Source of the DNA: Pseudoalteromonas rubra
Lineage (GTDB): Bacteria; Pseudomonadota; Gammaproteobacteria; Enterobacterales; Alteromonadaceae
Length of the DNA stretch: 64,000 nucleotides
Reading direction: 5' to 3'
Assembly: GCF_000967655.1 (NCBI RefSeq)
Contig: NZ_JXYA01000032.1
Span: 1 to 64,000, forward strand
Shown: positions 1-9,018 of the stretch, piece by piece
Position numbering within the stretch: position 1 is the stretch's first letter
Layout: the number at the start of each line of letters is the position of its first letter
Translations under genes and position numbers: made by a program
The notes under the pieces: model-generated
What the model was told of the DNA's origin: nothing
What the model saw: only the letters and a program-made list of their open reading frames with translations
Databases searched by the model: none

Positions 1-212
1 AATTTGCTTAATTAAGTGTTCTATCTTGAGGCGAGAAAATAGGGTCGATAACCAAGCAAAATTTGCGGGCCACTGTCTAAGGTATAGGGTCTAAATGAGA
101 AATTTTTAACGCCGTTAGCGCCATATTTGCTCCGTCAAATTGAACAGGTATTAAGTGAAATTGGTATATATCGTCTACACTAAAACCAAACTAGCCTGAC
201 GTGTTTGCTGTT

Positions 213-1064
213 ATGCTCAATATCGATGAAAAAACATTAGCGGAGCTGCGCTCCGGGTTTAACCTGCCCGCCAAGCCTGAAATTCTGGAACACATACAGA
301 ACGAACTCAACAGTGATGAGCCCGAGCTTAATCGCGTTGCCAATATTATTTCGCAGGACGTCGCCACGTCTGCCGCCGTCTTAAAAGTCATTAACTCACC
401 GGCCTATGGGATGTCCAGAACCGTGTCGGACATTAAACAGGCGGTGATGTTTCTGGGGCTCAATAGTATCACTCAGATAGTGACAGGCTATTTGCTTAAG
501 GAAGCATTTGATCAAAGCTTGTGCTGTATTTCGTTGGAGCGGTTTTGGGACAATGCCATTGATATCTCTCAAATAGCTATGCTGATCGGAAAGCGAGTGC
601 GCGCCAATGTGCCGGTTGAAAACTTGCAGCTGCTCGGTTTGTTTCATGATGCGGGTATACCCGCCATGGCGATGCGCTACGACAACTACAAAGAAGTGAT
701 GACCCGCGCCATTCAACGTCCTGAATACACACTGGCATGTTACGAGGAGCAGCTATATCCGACTAACCACGCGGTGGTCGGGTACTATCTGGCCAGCTCC
801 TGGAATATTCCCAAGCCCATGTGTCAGATCATACTGCGTCACCACGACCCGCTGTATCTGGACGAAGCGCATGACGAGAGTGAGCAACAGGCGTTTGCTA
901 TTCTCAAGTTGGCCGAAAATCTGGCTTTTGAGGGCAAGTACTTTCGAAATTGTGCAGACTGGCATGCTTTTAAGGATAAAATAATGATTGTTTTGAATAT
1001 TCACGATGACGAATATGTGGATATCAAAGAGGATATTGAAGAGTTTCTGATTTCCGGTAACTAA
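213..1064 (+). CDS. HDOD-domain protein
   Basis: Protein of about 283 residues made almost entirely of an HDOD domain, a relative of the HD phosphohydrolase fold that usually lacks catalytic metal ligands and acts in signalling. Visible family features are the stretch ISQDVATSAAVLKVINSPAYG near residues 45-65 and the segment AVMFLGLNSITQIVTG after it. No second domain is present. I prefer the ATG at 213 because homologues start with a short MNIDEK-like segment; a GTG at 201 in the same frame would add four residues, and neither has a clear Shine-Dalgarno. The gene converges on metK across a bidirectional terminator. The specific partner or signal cannot be told from sequence. Confidence 0.85.
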   Translation: MLNIDEKTLAELRSGFNLPAKPEILEHIQNELNSDEPELNRVANIISQDVATSAAVLKVINSPAYGMSRTVSDIKQAVMFLGLNSITQIVTGYLLKEAFDQSLCCISLERFWDNAIDISQIAMLIGKRVRANVPVENLQLLGLFHDAGIPAMAMRYDNYKEVMTRAIQRPEYTLACYEEQLYPTNHAVVGYYLASSWNIPKPMCQIILRHHDPLYLDEAHDESEQQAFAILKLAENLAFEGKYFRNCADWHAFKDKIMIVLNIHDDEYVDIKEDIEEFLISGN

Positions 1065-1083
1065 TTATTCTGGTTTTAACAAA

Positions 1084-1107
1084 AAAAGGCGCCGTAAGGC
1101 GCCTTTT
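1084..1107. terminator. Bidirectional Rho-independent terminator between HDOD gene and metK
   Basis: Perfect 10-bp stem AAAAGGCGCC / GGCGCCTTTT with loop GTAA. It has an A-tract on one side and a T-tract on the other, so it can end transcripts from both convergent genes. Confidence 0.9.
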
Positions 1108-1127
1108 CTGTAAATCTACCTATACAA

Positions 1128-2279
1128 TTACAGGCCAGCAGCAGCTTTAAGCGCTTCTGCTTTGTCCGTTGCTTCCCACGGGAAATCGTTACGACCAAAG
1201 TGACCGTATGCCGCAGTAGGCTGATAGATAGGACGTTCAAGATCAAGCATAGTGATCAGGCCGTAAGGACGCAGGTCGAAGTGCTCACGGATCAAGTCAA
1301 TCAGACGCGCTTCTTCCAGTTTACCGGTGCCGAAGGTTTCAACACTGATAGACGTCGGTTCAGCAACACCAATCGCGTAAGATACCTGGATCTCACATTT
1401 GTCAGCCAGACCTGCAGCGACGATGTTCTTAGCAACATAACGCGCAGCATAAGCCGCTGAACGGTCAACTTTTGATGGATCTTTACCAGAGAATGCACCA
1501 CCACCGTGACGTGCCATACCACCGTAGGTATCTACGATGATTTTACGACCTGTCAGACCACAGTCACCCATTGGACCACCGATAACGAAACGACCAGTTG
1601 GGTTGATGAAGAATTTAGTGGCTTCAGTAATAAGCTCAGCAGGTAGTACCGGCTTGATGATGGTTTCCATCACAGCTTCAACCAGGTCATCCTGAGAAAC
1701 AGAGTCACAGTGCTGAGTTGACAGAACAACGGCATCGATACCAACCGCTTTGCCATTCTCATATGCAAAAGTTACCTGAGATTTTGCATCCGGACGTAAC
1801 CAAGGCAAAGTACCGTCTTTACGTACTTGTGCCTGACGTTGAACCAGACGGTGTGAATAAGTAATTGGTGCAGGCATTAACACGTCAGTTTCGTTACAGG
1901 CGTAACCAAACATCAGACCCTGGTCACCCGCACCTTGTTCTTCAGGACGAGTACGGTCAACACCCTGATTGATATCAGGAGACTGCTTACCTATGGTGTT
2001 CAGGATTGCACACGAGTCAGCGTCAAAGCCCATGTCTGAATGGGTGTAGCCGATTTCACGTACGGTTTTACGCGTTAATTCTTCGATATCAACCCATGCG
2101 CTGGTGGTGATTTCACCGCCGACCATGACCATACCGGTTTTTACGTAAGTTTCACACGCAACACGTGCTTTTGGATCTTGCTCAAGGATAGCATCTAGTA
2201 CCGCATCAGAGATCTGATCGGCGATTTTATCCGGATGACCCTCAGAAACAGATTCAGAAGTAAATAAATGTTTTGCCAT
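1128..2279 (-). CDS. metK: S-adenosylmethionine synthetase
   Basis: Makes S-adenosylmethionine from methionine and ATP in the cytosol; this is the methyl donor later used by RsmA and PigF in this window. The 383-residue protein matches the E. coli enzyme almost end to end: it begins [18 protein letters not shown] and holds the [12 protein letters not shown] signature near residue 115 and the glycine-rich [19 protein letters not shown] signature near residue 260. The start is the ATG at 2279, matching the family N-terminus; an upstream in-frame ATG at 2294 would add five non-conserved residues. A MetJ-like operator lies about 110 bases upstream. Confidence 0.98.
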   Translation of the reverse strand: MAKHLFTSESVSEGHPDKIADQISDAVLDAILEQDPKARVACETYVKTGMVMVGGEITTSAWVDIEELTRKTVREIGYTHSDMGFDADSCAILNTIGKQSPDINQGVDRTRPEEQGAGDQGLMFGYACNETDVLMPAPITYSHRLVQRQAQVRKDGTLPWLRPDAKSQVTFAYENGKAVGIDAVVLSTQHCDSVSQDDLVEAVMETIIKPVLPAELITEATKFFINPTGRFVIGGPMGDCGLTGRKIIVDTYGGMARHGGGAFSGKDPSKVDRSAAYAARYVAKNIVAAGLADKCEIQVSYAIGVAEPTSISVETFGTGKLEEARLIDLIREHFDLRPYGLITMLDLERPIYQPTAAYGHFGRNDFPWEATDKAEALKAAAGL

Positions 2280-2640
2280 TGTATTTATGCTCACAAATAT
2301 TGCGCTTCACAAACTACAGGAATAGCGCGAAAAAAACAGAACGGTATAGTATCGAAAACACACCCGGCTGCATAGCTTTTTTACGCCTAGACGTCCAAAT
2401 TTCAACCTTTGCGAAAAACGCAGTAAAAAAGTCCCCAACGACACCAAGATTTCATTGATTTTTAATTGCAGTGGTTACCCTAATAGGTAAGAATGGGGAC
2501 CAATTTTCTAATCGAGTTACCTGCATTTCGGCGTGTCATGCATTGAATTGCCACCAACTAAGGCAAACGTGACCGCGTCGCCACACGGGTATATTAGGTA
2601 CAGATTTGCCACTCAAATGACAAAAAAAGTAGGAGACTTC
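2280..2640. other. Divergent intergenic region metK / tkt
   Basis: About 360 bases between the two divergent starts. It holds the met-box candidate and the ribosome binding site of tkt. An open frame runs into tkt from a GTG at 2533, but the tkt family N-terminus and a good Shine-Dalgarno place the true start at 2641. No further gene is seen. Confidence 0.6.
2381..2396. promoter_or_regulatory. Possible MetJ operator (two met boxes) upstream of metK
   Basis: Two adjacent 8-mers, TTACGCCT and AGACGTCC. The second matches the met-box consensus AGACGTCT at seven of eight positions, the first at five of eight. MetJ represses methionine-pathway genes through tandem met boxes in many gammaproteobacteria, and metK is a usual target. 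The site is in the metK upstream region; no SAM riboswitch fold was seen there. Confidence 0.45.
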
Positions 2641-4635
2641 ATGCCATCTCGCAAAGAACTTGCAAATGCCATACGCGTTCTGTCCATGGACGCAGTTCAA
2701 AAGGCCAAATCCGGTCACCCGGGTGCCCCTATGGGTATGGCCGATATCGCAGAGGTATTGTGGCGCGATTATTTAAAGCATAACCCAAATAATCCAGATT
2801 GGGCCGATCGTGACCGCTTTGTACTATCTAATGGTCATGGTTCCATGCTCATTTATTCTCTGTTGCATTTGTCTGGCTATGATCTGTCTATTGATGAACT
2901 GAAAAACTTCCGCCAAATGCACTCTAAAACACCTGGTCACCCAGAATATGGCTATGCACCGGGTATCGAAACAACCACAGGTCCACTGGGGCAGGGGATC
3001 ACCAATGCCGTAGGCATGGCGATTGCCGAAAAAGCACTGGCAGCACAGTTTAACCGTGACGAGTACGACATTGTTAACCACTACACCTATGCGTTCCTGG
3101 GCGATGGCTGTTTGATGGAAGGTATTTCTCACGAAGCCTGTTCACTGGCTGGCACACTGGGCCTGGGCAAGCTGATCGCGTTTTGGGATGACAACGGCAT
3201 TTCTATCGACGGTGAAGTTGAAGGCTGGTTCAGTGACGACACACCTAAGCGTTTTGAAGCCTATGGCTGGCACGTGATTGCAGATGTGGATGGCCATGAC
3301 AGCGAGGCTATCAAAGCGGCTATCGAAGCGGCTCGCGCAGAATCAGACAAGCCAACGCTTATTTGTTGTAAAACGGTAATTGGTTACGGCTCACCAAATA
3401 AGTCGGGCAGCCACGATTGTCACGGTGCACCACTGGGTGATGATGAGATCAAAGCAGCACGCGAATTCCTGGGCTGGGAGCATGGCGCGTTTGAAATCCC
3501 TGAGTCTGTTTACGCAAAATGGGATGCCTCTGCACATGGTCAGCAAATTCAGAGCGAATGGCTGGTTAAATTTACTGAGTACCAGATGCATTACCCTGAG
3601 CTGGCAGCAGAATTTGAGCGTCGTACTAAAGGCGAGCTGCCTGCTGACTGGGCGCAAAAAAGCGCTGAGTACATTGCCCAGCTACAGGCCAACCCGGCTA
3701 ACCCGGCAACCCGTAAAGCGTCACAAAATGCACTGAATGCATTCGGTCCTCTGTTACCAGAATTCATGGGTGGCTCTGCGGACTTGGCGGGTTCTAACCT
3801 GACACTGTGGGATGGTTCTAAAGGCCTGACAGCAGATGATGCCTCAGGCAACTACATCTTCTACGGTGTACGTGAGTTTGGTATGTCGGCCATTATGAAT
3901 GGTATTGCTTTGCATAAAGGCTTTATTCCTTACGGCGCAACCTTCCTGATGTTTATGGAATACGCTCGTAACGCAGTACGTATGGCAGCACTGATGAAGC
4001 AGCCTAGCATCTTTGTTTACACCCACGATTCAATTGGTCTGGGTGAAGATGGCCCAACGCACCAGCCGGTAGAGCAGCTGGCAAGTATGCGTATGACCCC
4101 AAATCTGGTTAACTGGCGCCCGTGCGACCAGGTTGAATCAGCGGTTGCGTGGCAGCAGGCTATTGAGCGTAAAGACGGCCCTACGTCACTGGTATTTACC
4201 CGTCAGGGACTTGAGCAACAGGCGCGCAGCGACGAGCAGCTAGCAGCCATTAAGCAAGGTGGTTACGTACTGAGCTGTGACGGTGAGCCGGAGCTTATCC
4301 TGATTGCAACCGGTTCAGAAGTGCAACTGGCAGTGGAAGCTGCGGCGCAGCTGCGTGACAGCGGCAAGCGCGTGCGTGTTGTGTCTATGCCATCTACCGA
4401 TGTCTTCGATGCACAATCTGCTGAGTACAAAGAGTCAGTATTACCAGCTGCGGTAACACGTCGTGTTGCAATTGAAGCAGGTATCGAAGACTACTGGTAC
4501 AAGTACGTTGGCCTGAATGGCGCGGTTGTTGGCATGAGCACCTTTGGTGAGTCAGCGCCTGCTGCTGAGCTGTTCAAGCACTTCGGCTTTACGGTTGAGA
4601 ATGTGGTCGCCAAGGCGAGCGCTCTGTTCAACTAA
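2641..4635 (+). CDS. tkt: Transketolase
   Basis: Thiamine-diphosphate enzyme of the pentose phosphate pathway that moves two-carbon ketol units between sugar phosphates. The 664-residue protein has the usual length. Visible are the N-terminal [12 protein letters not shown] segment, the thiamine-binding [13 protein letters not shown] stretch near residue 155 followed by DDNGISIDG, the pyrimidine-domain segment [21 protein letters not shown] near residue 460, and a C-terminal regulatory domain. The start is the ATG at 2641, preceded by TAGGAG. A strong terminator follows the stop. In many relatives epd, pgk and fba follow tkt; here a small accessory island follows instead. Confidence 0.97.
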   Translation: MPSRKELANAIRVLSMDAVQKAKSGHPGAPMGMADIAEVLWRDYLKHNPNNPDWADRDRFVLSNGHGSMLIYSLLHLSGYDLSIDELKNFRQMHSKTPGHPEYGYAPGIETTTGPLGQGITNAVGMAIAEKALAAQFNRDEYDIVNHYTYAFLGDGCLMEGISHEACSLAGTLGLGKLIAFWDDNGISIDGEVEGWFSDDTPKRFEAYGWHVIADVDGHDSEAIKAAIEAARAESDKPTLICCKTVIGYGSPNKSGSHDCHGAPLGDDEIKAAREFLGWEHGAFEIPESVYAKWDASAHGQQIQSEWLVKFTEYQMHYPELAAEFERRTKGELPADWAQKSAEYIAQLQANPANPATRKASQNALNAFGPLLPEFMGGSADLAGSNLTLWDGSKGLTADDASGNYIFYGVREFGMSAIMNGIALHKGFIPYGATFLMFMEYARNAVRMAALMKQPSIFVYTHDSIGLGEDGPTHQPVEQLASMRMTPNLVNWRPCDQVESAVAWQQAIERKDGPTSLVFTRQGLEQQARSDEQLAAIKQGGYVLSCDGEPELILIATGSEVQLAVEAAAQLRDSGKRVRVVSMPSTDVFDAQSAEYKESVLPAAVTRRVAIEAGIEDYWYKYVGLNGAVVGMSTFGESAPAAELFKHFGFTVENVVAKASALFN

Positions 4636-4649
4636 GCTAGAACACGAGT

Positions 4650-4695
4650 ATTGAAAAAGCCGTTCAGGGAAGCCTGAACGGCTTTTTTGTGTCCT
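4650..4695 (+). repeat. Copy 1 of a 46-bp direct repeat containing the tkt terminator
   Basis: Identical over 46 bases to 6486-6531. Inside it is a 15-bp perfect stem (AAAAAGCCGTTCAGG, loop GAAG, then the complement ending in a T-run) at 4654-4687, which ends the tkt transcript. The 17 bases to the left of the two copies are also partly alike. Confidence 0.95.
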
Positions 4696-5006
4696 GGATA
4701 AAAGCGGTTTAAAAAGTACGGTGACTGTTTACCCAGCCACTCCAACCGGGAGTTACCCAGAATACAATACAGAAGCATCTATATAGAAACATTGTGTTAA
4801 TATAGGTACAATTAAAATTACTAACCAGACTCACCTTTAGTCACATGCACCAAAAGCAGTGGTAGCTTGCTATATATATGGCATCACGGCTGCGGCGCGT
4901 TTTGGACTAGAGCTGCTGGTGGTATTTTAAGCAATTAAATACTGCAACAGAGTTATTTAGGCTCTGACTCACCATTAGGTTTTTATATTTTTATAAGGAT
5001 AATTTA
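4696..5006. other. Intergenic region at the left end of the accessory island
   Basis: About 310 AT-rich bases after the tkt terminator. I see no gene and no recognisable RNA. The end carries the ribosome binding site AAGGATAATTTA in front of the GTG start of the next gene. Confidence 0.5.
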
Positions 5007-5381
5007 GTGAAGATCATAAAACAACTATCAACTTGTACGCTCTTTTTCTCATGTTTCGCGCTGGGAAGCGTCTCTTTTGAAGCACCTAGAGTCTCAAGAT
5101 ATCAACTTGTTGAACAAATTAGTACCGGAACTGGTGCGACTTATGTGACCTTTAAAAAAGCAACTTTAACCGGTTGTGCTGAAGACAAAGGTGGGTATTT
5201 ACAACCGACTTGGGCAGAGGCCATGGGCGGTGAGCCAAAGCACCATGAAGGGGATCGAATGCTGTCGCTTTTGCTCACAGCGAAGGCCACTAACAGTGAA
5301 GTATTCGAGGTTGTGTACCATGTAAATAAAAATGGTACAGGCCGAAATAAATGTGCTATTTCAAGCATCACAATAAAGTAA
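5007..5381 (+). CDS. Small secreted protein of unknown function
   Basis: Unrecognised 124-residue protein. The first 20 or so residues (MKIIKQLSTCTLFFSCFALG) look like a signal peptide, so the mature product is probably periplasmic or secreted. It would be about 100 residues with two cysteines, one in the TGCAED segment and one in the NKCAISS segment, which could form a disulfide. The fold looks beta-rich. The start is a GTG with an AAGGA ribosome binding site seven bases upstream. It is the first gene of the island bracketed by duplicated terminators and may be a recent acquisition. No function can be assigned. Confidence 0.7.
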   Translation: MKIIKQLSTCTLFFSCFALGSVSFEAPRVSRYQLVEQISTGTGATYVTFKKATLTGCAEDKGGYLQPTWAEAMGGEPKHHEGDRMLSLLLTAKATNSEVFEVVYHVNKNGTGRNKCAISSITIK

Positions 5382-5472
5382 AATCGTAACTGTTCGATTG
5401 GGCAAGCTGGCAAGAATCCAGGGTAAATCCGCTTAGCATGATAGTACTTTTGGTTAGAAAAATTAGGGTCAC

Positions 5473-5550
5473 CTCACTTTTATCCTGATTGTGCTAGCCC
5501 CCATGGAGGTAGGTGCCTTCGTGGGTGGCAAAGACGTACTGAAATGGCTG
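5473..5550 (-). pseudogene. Relic of the 3' part of an outer-membrane lipoprotein gene
   Basis: These 78 bases align without gaps to 6597-6674, inside the lipoprotein gene at 6531-7307, with 63 identical positions by my count. Read on the minus strand it gives QPFQYVFATHEGTYLHGG followed by a stop, against QPFQYVFVTLEGTYLHADW in the intact gene. The similarity stops on both sides, so this is a leftover piece of a second copy. Confidence 0.85.
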
Positions 5551-5595
5551 GGTCTTTTGGGGGCACCTACCCAAACCGGGCGAATGAATTTTTGT

Positions 5596-5861
5596 TAGCT
5601 GGAAACGAAACCCTGGTTATGAAGGACTATCGGGAACGAGCTCAATATGACACTTGTTGTTAAAGAGCAAAAGCTCGTTACAAAAAATATGGATGAGTGT
5701 ATTTAAAAAAACCAGGTGTTAATAAGACCGAAGGTTTAGAAAGGGTAACTTATCAATTTAAATCAGGGTATAAGTTATCTTTGCTCGCACCCATCGAAGT
5801 CACAGATGCTATTATAAATGATTCTATTTATAAAAAATCAGTTTCTTGGAGTTCGTGGTGA
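5596..5861 (+). pseudogene. Decayed small reading frame, unknown function
   Basis: Short stretches of coding character in shifting frames. The clearest is 5697-5861, which reads NKTEGLERVTYQFKSGYKL and continues to KKSVSWSSW and a stop, but has a stop just upstream of it. An open piece ending at 5646-5664 and a short ATG frame at 5647-5706 lie before it in other frames. This looks like a small gene broken by frameshifts. No family is recognised. Confidence 0.4.
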
Positions 5862-5934
5862 AGTTCGTAATTAGGTTGAGCCACACTCTGGTGGGAATGG
5901 TAAATACGACTAGGGTAAATTAAGAGTATAGATA

Positions 5935-6345
5935 ATGAAGCACTTGGAAAATATTATGTATCTGGCATTAATAGATTTCATGAGCTTCTTTTTTCTTGCT
6001 TTAGCTAGGTGGCCGATAACTGATTTTTTTAATGGTATTTTTCATGTGCTAGGGGCTGCTGTTTTTTGGTTTGCTTTTAATCTACTCGTTTTTGGCACTT
6101 ATATCTTTAAGTATGGGTTAGCTTTTTGGCTATTTAGGCTCAAGGTAAACCGCATTATCACATCTACCTTTTTGATGCTTATGATGGTTTTCTTATTTGA
6201 CTCTTTTAGTGGCCAAGTTATGTTATTTGACTTTATTGACGGTGCTTATAGTGACCAAAGATATCAGCTCCCCTTTCAAATAGCGGGGTTTATTTCTGTT
6301 TATTTTGTCATGAGGCGGATCGAGTTACAGCATACTAAGTCATAA
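5935..6345 (+). CDS. Small inner-membrane protein of unknown function
   Basis: Unrecognised 136-residue protein rich in Phe, Leu and Met with about four hydrophobic segments (near residues 8-28, 35-58, 68-95 and 110-126), so probably an integral inner-membrane protein. The DNA is clearly more AT-rich than the housekeeping genes around it. The ribosome binding site is poor at the ATG used here; an internal ATG at 5956 is an alternative. It is the second gene of the island between the duplicated terminators. It could be an immunity-type or other accessory membrane protein, but nothing in the sequence shows this. Confidence 0.55.
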   Translation: MKHLENIMYLALIDFMSFFFLALARWPITDFFNGIFHVLGAAVFWFAFNLLVFGTYIFKYGLAFWLFRLKVNRIITSTFLMLMMVFLFDSFSGQVMLFDFIDGAYSDQRYQLPFQIAGFISVYFVMRRIELQHTKS

Positions 6346-6485
6346 AAGTTCTAAGACCTATATGAACGTTCCGGCTATGTTCAGCCGATTAAGTCTGCGG
6401 GGTGGCGAATTTTCGCTAACGTACTCTCTGTATTACGAAATTTGGCAAGTCACTCTTATGGGGTCCTCGGTACTCGAACGCATGC

Positions 6486-6531
6486 ATTGAAAAAGCCGTT
6501 CAGGGAAGCCTGAACGGCTTTTTTGTGTCCT
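6486..6531 (-). repeat. Copy 2 of the 46-bp direct repeat, terminator of the lipoprotein gene
   Basis: Same 46 bases as 4650-4695. The stem at 6490-6523 lies directly after the stop codon of the minus-strand lipoprotein gene and serves as its terminator. The A- and T-runs on both sides make it bidirectional. Confidence 0.95.
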
Positions 6532-7307
6532 TAAAAAATGCCTCTTAATACTTCTTCCGGCGTAAACTGTACGGTAAGGGCGGCGTTAAGTGCCAGCTCG
6601 CTTTTATCCCGGTTATACCAGTCTGCATGCAGGTAGGTGCCTTCTAGGGTGACAAAAACGTATTGAAATGGCTGATATTCTGTACTCAGGCTTAGTCCGT
6701 AATTGCTGCTGGTTTGTTCATATAAGGTACCGGTGAGGCAGGTTGGCTGGCAGCGACTGTGATGGTGTTCCGGGTTATAGCTAATATCCAGGTTACCATG
6801 TTGGTAAAACAGGCTGCCATATACCAGCCACTGTGGTGTTAGTCGGTATCCGCTGATCCAGGCAATATCGTACAGGGCCAGGCTCTGTGCGTACTGGTTG
6901 CCCCGACCGTCGTTGCCTTCGCCATTCGCTGATGCATGATATGCCACCGTGATAGCATGGGAGACGTTACCTGGCCTTGCATTTTCGCGCGAGTCTCCTG
7001 ACAGCTGATACTTAAGGCCATAGCCAAGGGTGGGCGCTTGCGGGCTGACCTCGAAATTGAATTCAAATCCATGGCTTAGTGAAATATCTGCCCCCAGGTA
7101 CAAGTCTTCTTCGTCGTGGATTGGTGCACTGGTATCCTTGGGAATGACGTTGGTTTTGTTGGTGCCCAGCTTGTAGTTGATGACCAGCGGTGTATCCGCG
7201 ACTTCCGGCGCATCAAAGCGCGCCAGGTGGGAGTGCACCGCTGGAGGGGTGGAACAGGCACTCAGCAATAGGGTGGTAATGAGCGCCAACGGTGTTGTTT
7301 TTTTCAT
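6531..7307 (-). CDS. Outer-membrane lipoprotein with beta-barrel-like sequence
   Basis: A 258-residue protein with a lipoprotein signal (LLLSAC, lipidated Cys18). The mature part has alternating hydrophobic and aromatic strands typical of a small outer-membrane barrel, for example DLYLGADISLSHGFEFNFEV and YQPFQYVFVTLEGTYLHADW, and ends in Phe as many barrels do. Two further cysteines (SRCQPTC) sit close together and may pair. I do not recognise a named family. The start is supported by GGAG eight bases before the ATG. It is divergent from the RimK/GNAT-C39 pair, about 260 bases away. A decayed copy of its 3' part sits at 5473-5550. Confidence 0.75.
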   Translation of the reverse strand: MKKTTPLALITTLLLSACSTPPAVHSHLARFDAPEVADTPLVINYKLGTNKTNVIPKDTSAPIHDEEDLYLGADISLSHGFEFNFEVSPQAPTLGYGLKYQLSGDSRENARPGNVSHAITVAYHASANGEGNDGRGNQYAQSLALYDIAWISGYRLTPQWLVYGSLFYQHGNLDISYNPEHHHSRCQPTCLTGTLYEQTSSNYGLSLSTEYQPFQYVFVTLEGTYLHADWYNRDKSELALNAALTVQFTPEEVLRGIF

Positions 7308-7569
7308 TCTTTTTTACTCCATTAAAAGCGGCGTTAGTGTGCAGGATTGTCCCTTAAAATACAACTTTATAGGCAGCGTTGAGCACACTGGCAGGAGCGC
7401 CTTCTCTATGAGAAAAGAATTGTTCATCTTAAGCATCAAAATTGATCGTTTGCTATGAGTTAGCTTTTTACATACAAATAGCGTCATACCGGTTGCAAAA
7501 CCATGATAAGAAGTGGCCTGGCGTACTAAGCTTAAAAGCATAACAGGCCGGGTCATACTAAGGACTAAA

Positions 7570-9018
7570 ATGTTGTCTACGCTATTTGTTGTTGATCAAA
7601 ATGCAGATATCTTGCCACTGAATGACAATGTGGTGACTTTCGAAACCTACCTGCAAGAGTATCCCAAACTCGGTGAATCTAAGCTCAGAGTCATTAACCT
7701 GTGTGACTGCCGTCGATACCTCAGCCAGGGCTACTATTGCTCCTTGCTGGCAGAGGCGCGTAATCATCAGGCGCTGCCGAGTGTTAAAGTGATCAATGAG
7801 CTGGGTGATGAGGGCTGCACTGTGTATTTGTCTCAGGCCTGGTGCACGCAGCAGGGTATTGCGGTGTCAGAGTCCTTGTCATTGCTGATCTGCATGGGTG
7901 AAACACAACAGACGGAATATACCAAGCTGGCTGCGCACTTGTTTGCGCAGTTTCAGGCGCCGTTACTCACTGTGCATGTTCAGCCTCAGGGCAACGGGTT
8001 ACAGGTGCAGGTATTGCGCAGCGATTTCTCAGCAATTGAACAGGACGAACTGGCATTTTGTACGCAGGTGCTCAGCCGGGTCCATGCAATGCAGTGGAAA
8101 AAGCGCAAAAGCAGCAAAAAGCATCGCTGGGATCTGGCTATGCTGGTTGATCATCAGGAACAGTTGCCGCCGAGTAACAAAAACGCTGTGAGTCGGTTTG
8201 TGAAAGCCGGGGCCAAGCTGGGTATTAAAGTCCATCTGGTTGAGGCGGCTGAGCTGTATAACTTAAGCCAGTTTGACGGCTTGTTTATCCGTGAGACCAC
8301 AGCCATTGACCATCATACTTATCGCCTAGCCCAGGAAGCAGAGCAAAAAGACTTAGTGGTGATTGACGACCCCAGCTCTATTTTACGCTGCTGCAATAAA
8401 GTATTTTTGCACGATGCGTTTAACTATAAAAAAGTGCCTTCACTGGAAACCCGCTTTGTCAGCCAGTGCTCGGAAGCGGTAATAGACGAGTTGGTTGAAC
8501 AGTTATCACTGCCTATGGTGTTAAAAATGCCGGAAAGTGCGTTTTCTAAGGGCGTGTACAAGGTAAAAACCAAAGAAGAGCTGCAATTTCGGTTGAATCT
8601 CTTATTGGGCGAGTCGGCCATTGTGCTGGCCCAGGCGTATTTGTACACCGATTATGACTGGCGCATTGGGGTACTGAACGGACGCGCCATTTACGCGTGC
8701 CGCTATCATATGGCACGTAATCACTGGCAGATCTATAACCACAGCTCAAAACGTAACTTTTCGGGTGGGTTTGATACGTTACCGACCTTTGAAGTCCCTA
8801 AGGCTGTGCTGGGCGCCGCACTGAAAGCGGCGGCCGTGGTAGGTAATGGCTTGTATGGCATCGACATTAAAGAGCATGAAGGCAAGGCCTATGTGCTGGA
8901 AGTGAACGATAACCCCAGCATTGATCAGGGTGTCGAAGACAAGTACCTGGGCGATGAGTTGTATATGCAGATCATGTCTGAATTTTTGCGCCGTCTTGAA
9001 GCGAGAGGTAAAAAGTAA
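7570..9018 (+). CDS. RimK-type ATP-grasp ligase with RLAN N-terminal domain
   Basis: A 482-residue cytosolic protein. The N-terminal 190 or so residues match the RimK-like ATP-grasp N-terminal (RLAN) type; the C-terminal part is a RimK-family ATP-grasp, which joins an amino acid or peptide to a carboxylate using ATP. Seen are the LPMVLKMPESAFSKGVYKVK nucleotide-binding strand and lysines near residue 320, and the metal-binding end segment LEVNDNPSIDQGVED near residue 455. The start is the ATG at 7570 with AAGGA upstream. Its stop overlaps the next start (TAATG), so the two are translationally coupled. RLAN genes are known from comparative genomics to sit next to GNAT-papain-like fusions, with a predicted role in making peptide-like products; the substrate is unknown. 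Confidence 0.85.
   Translation: MLSTLFVVDQNADILPLNDNVVTFETYLQEYPKLGESKLRVINLCDCRRYLSQGYYCSLLAEARNHQALPSVKVINELGDEGCTVYLSQAWCTQQGIAVSESLSLLICMGETQQTEYTKLAAHLFAQFQAPLLTVHVQPQGNGLQVQVLRSDFSAIEQDELAFCTQVLSRVHAMQWKKRKSSKKHRWDLAMLVDHQEQLPPSNKNAVSRFVKAGAKLGIKVHLVEAAELYNLSQFDGLFIRETTAIDHHTYRLAQEAEQKDLVVIDDPSSILRCCNKVFLHDAFNYKKVPSLETRFVSQCSEAVIDELVEQLSLPMVLKMPESAFSKGVYKVKTKEELQFRLNLLLGESAIVLAQAYLYTDYDWRIGVLNGRAIYACRYHMARNHWQIYNHSSKRNFSGGFDTLPTFEVPKAVLGAALKAAAVVGNGLYGIDIKEHEGKAYVLEVNDNPSIDQGVEDKYLGDELYMQIMSEFLRRLEARGKK

Larger units (their letters stand above)
5382..5934. other. Gene-poor stretch with relics
   Basis: About 550 bases between the two small island genes. It holds only the 78-base lipoprotein relic and the decayed frame listed separately. 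No intact gene is seen. Confidence 0.6.

Noticed and set aside
2280..2530. SAM riboswitch before metK
   Set aside because: No recognisable SAM-binding fold was seen; a MetJ box is the better explanation in this bacterial group.
7314..7556. 80-codon frame between the lipoprotein and the RimK-type gene as a precursor peptide
   Set aside because: It has no ribosome binding site, no leader or core pattern, and overlaps the promoter area of two genes.
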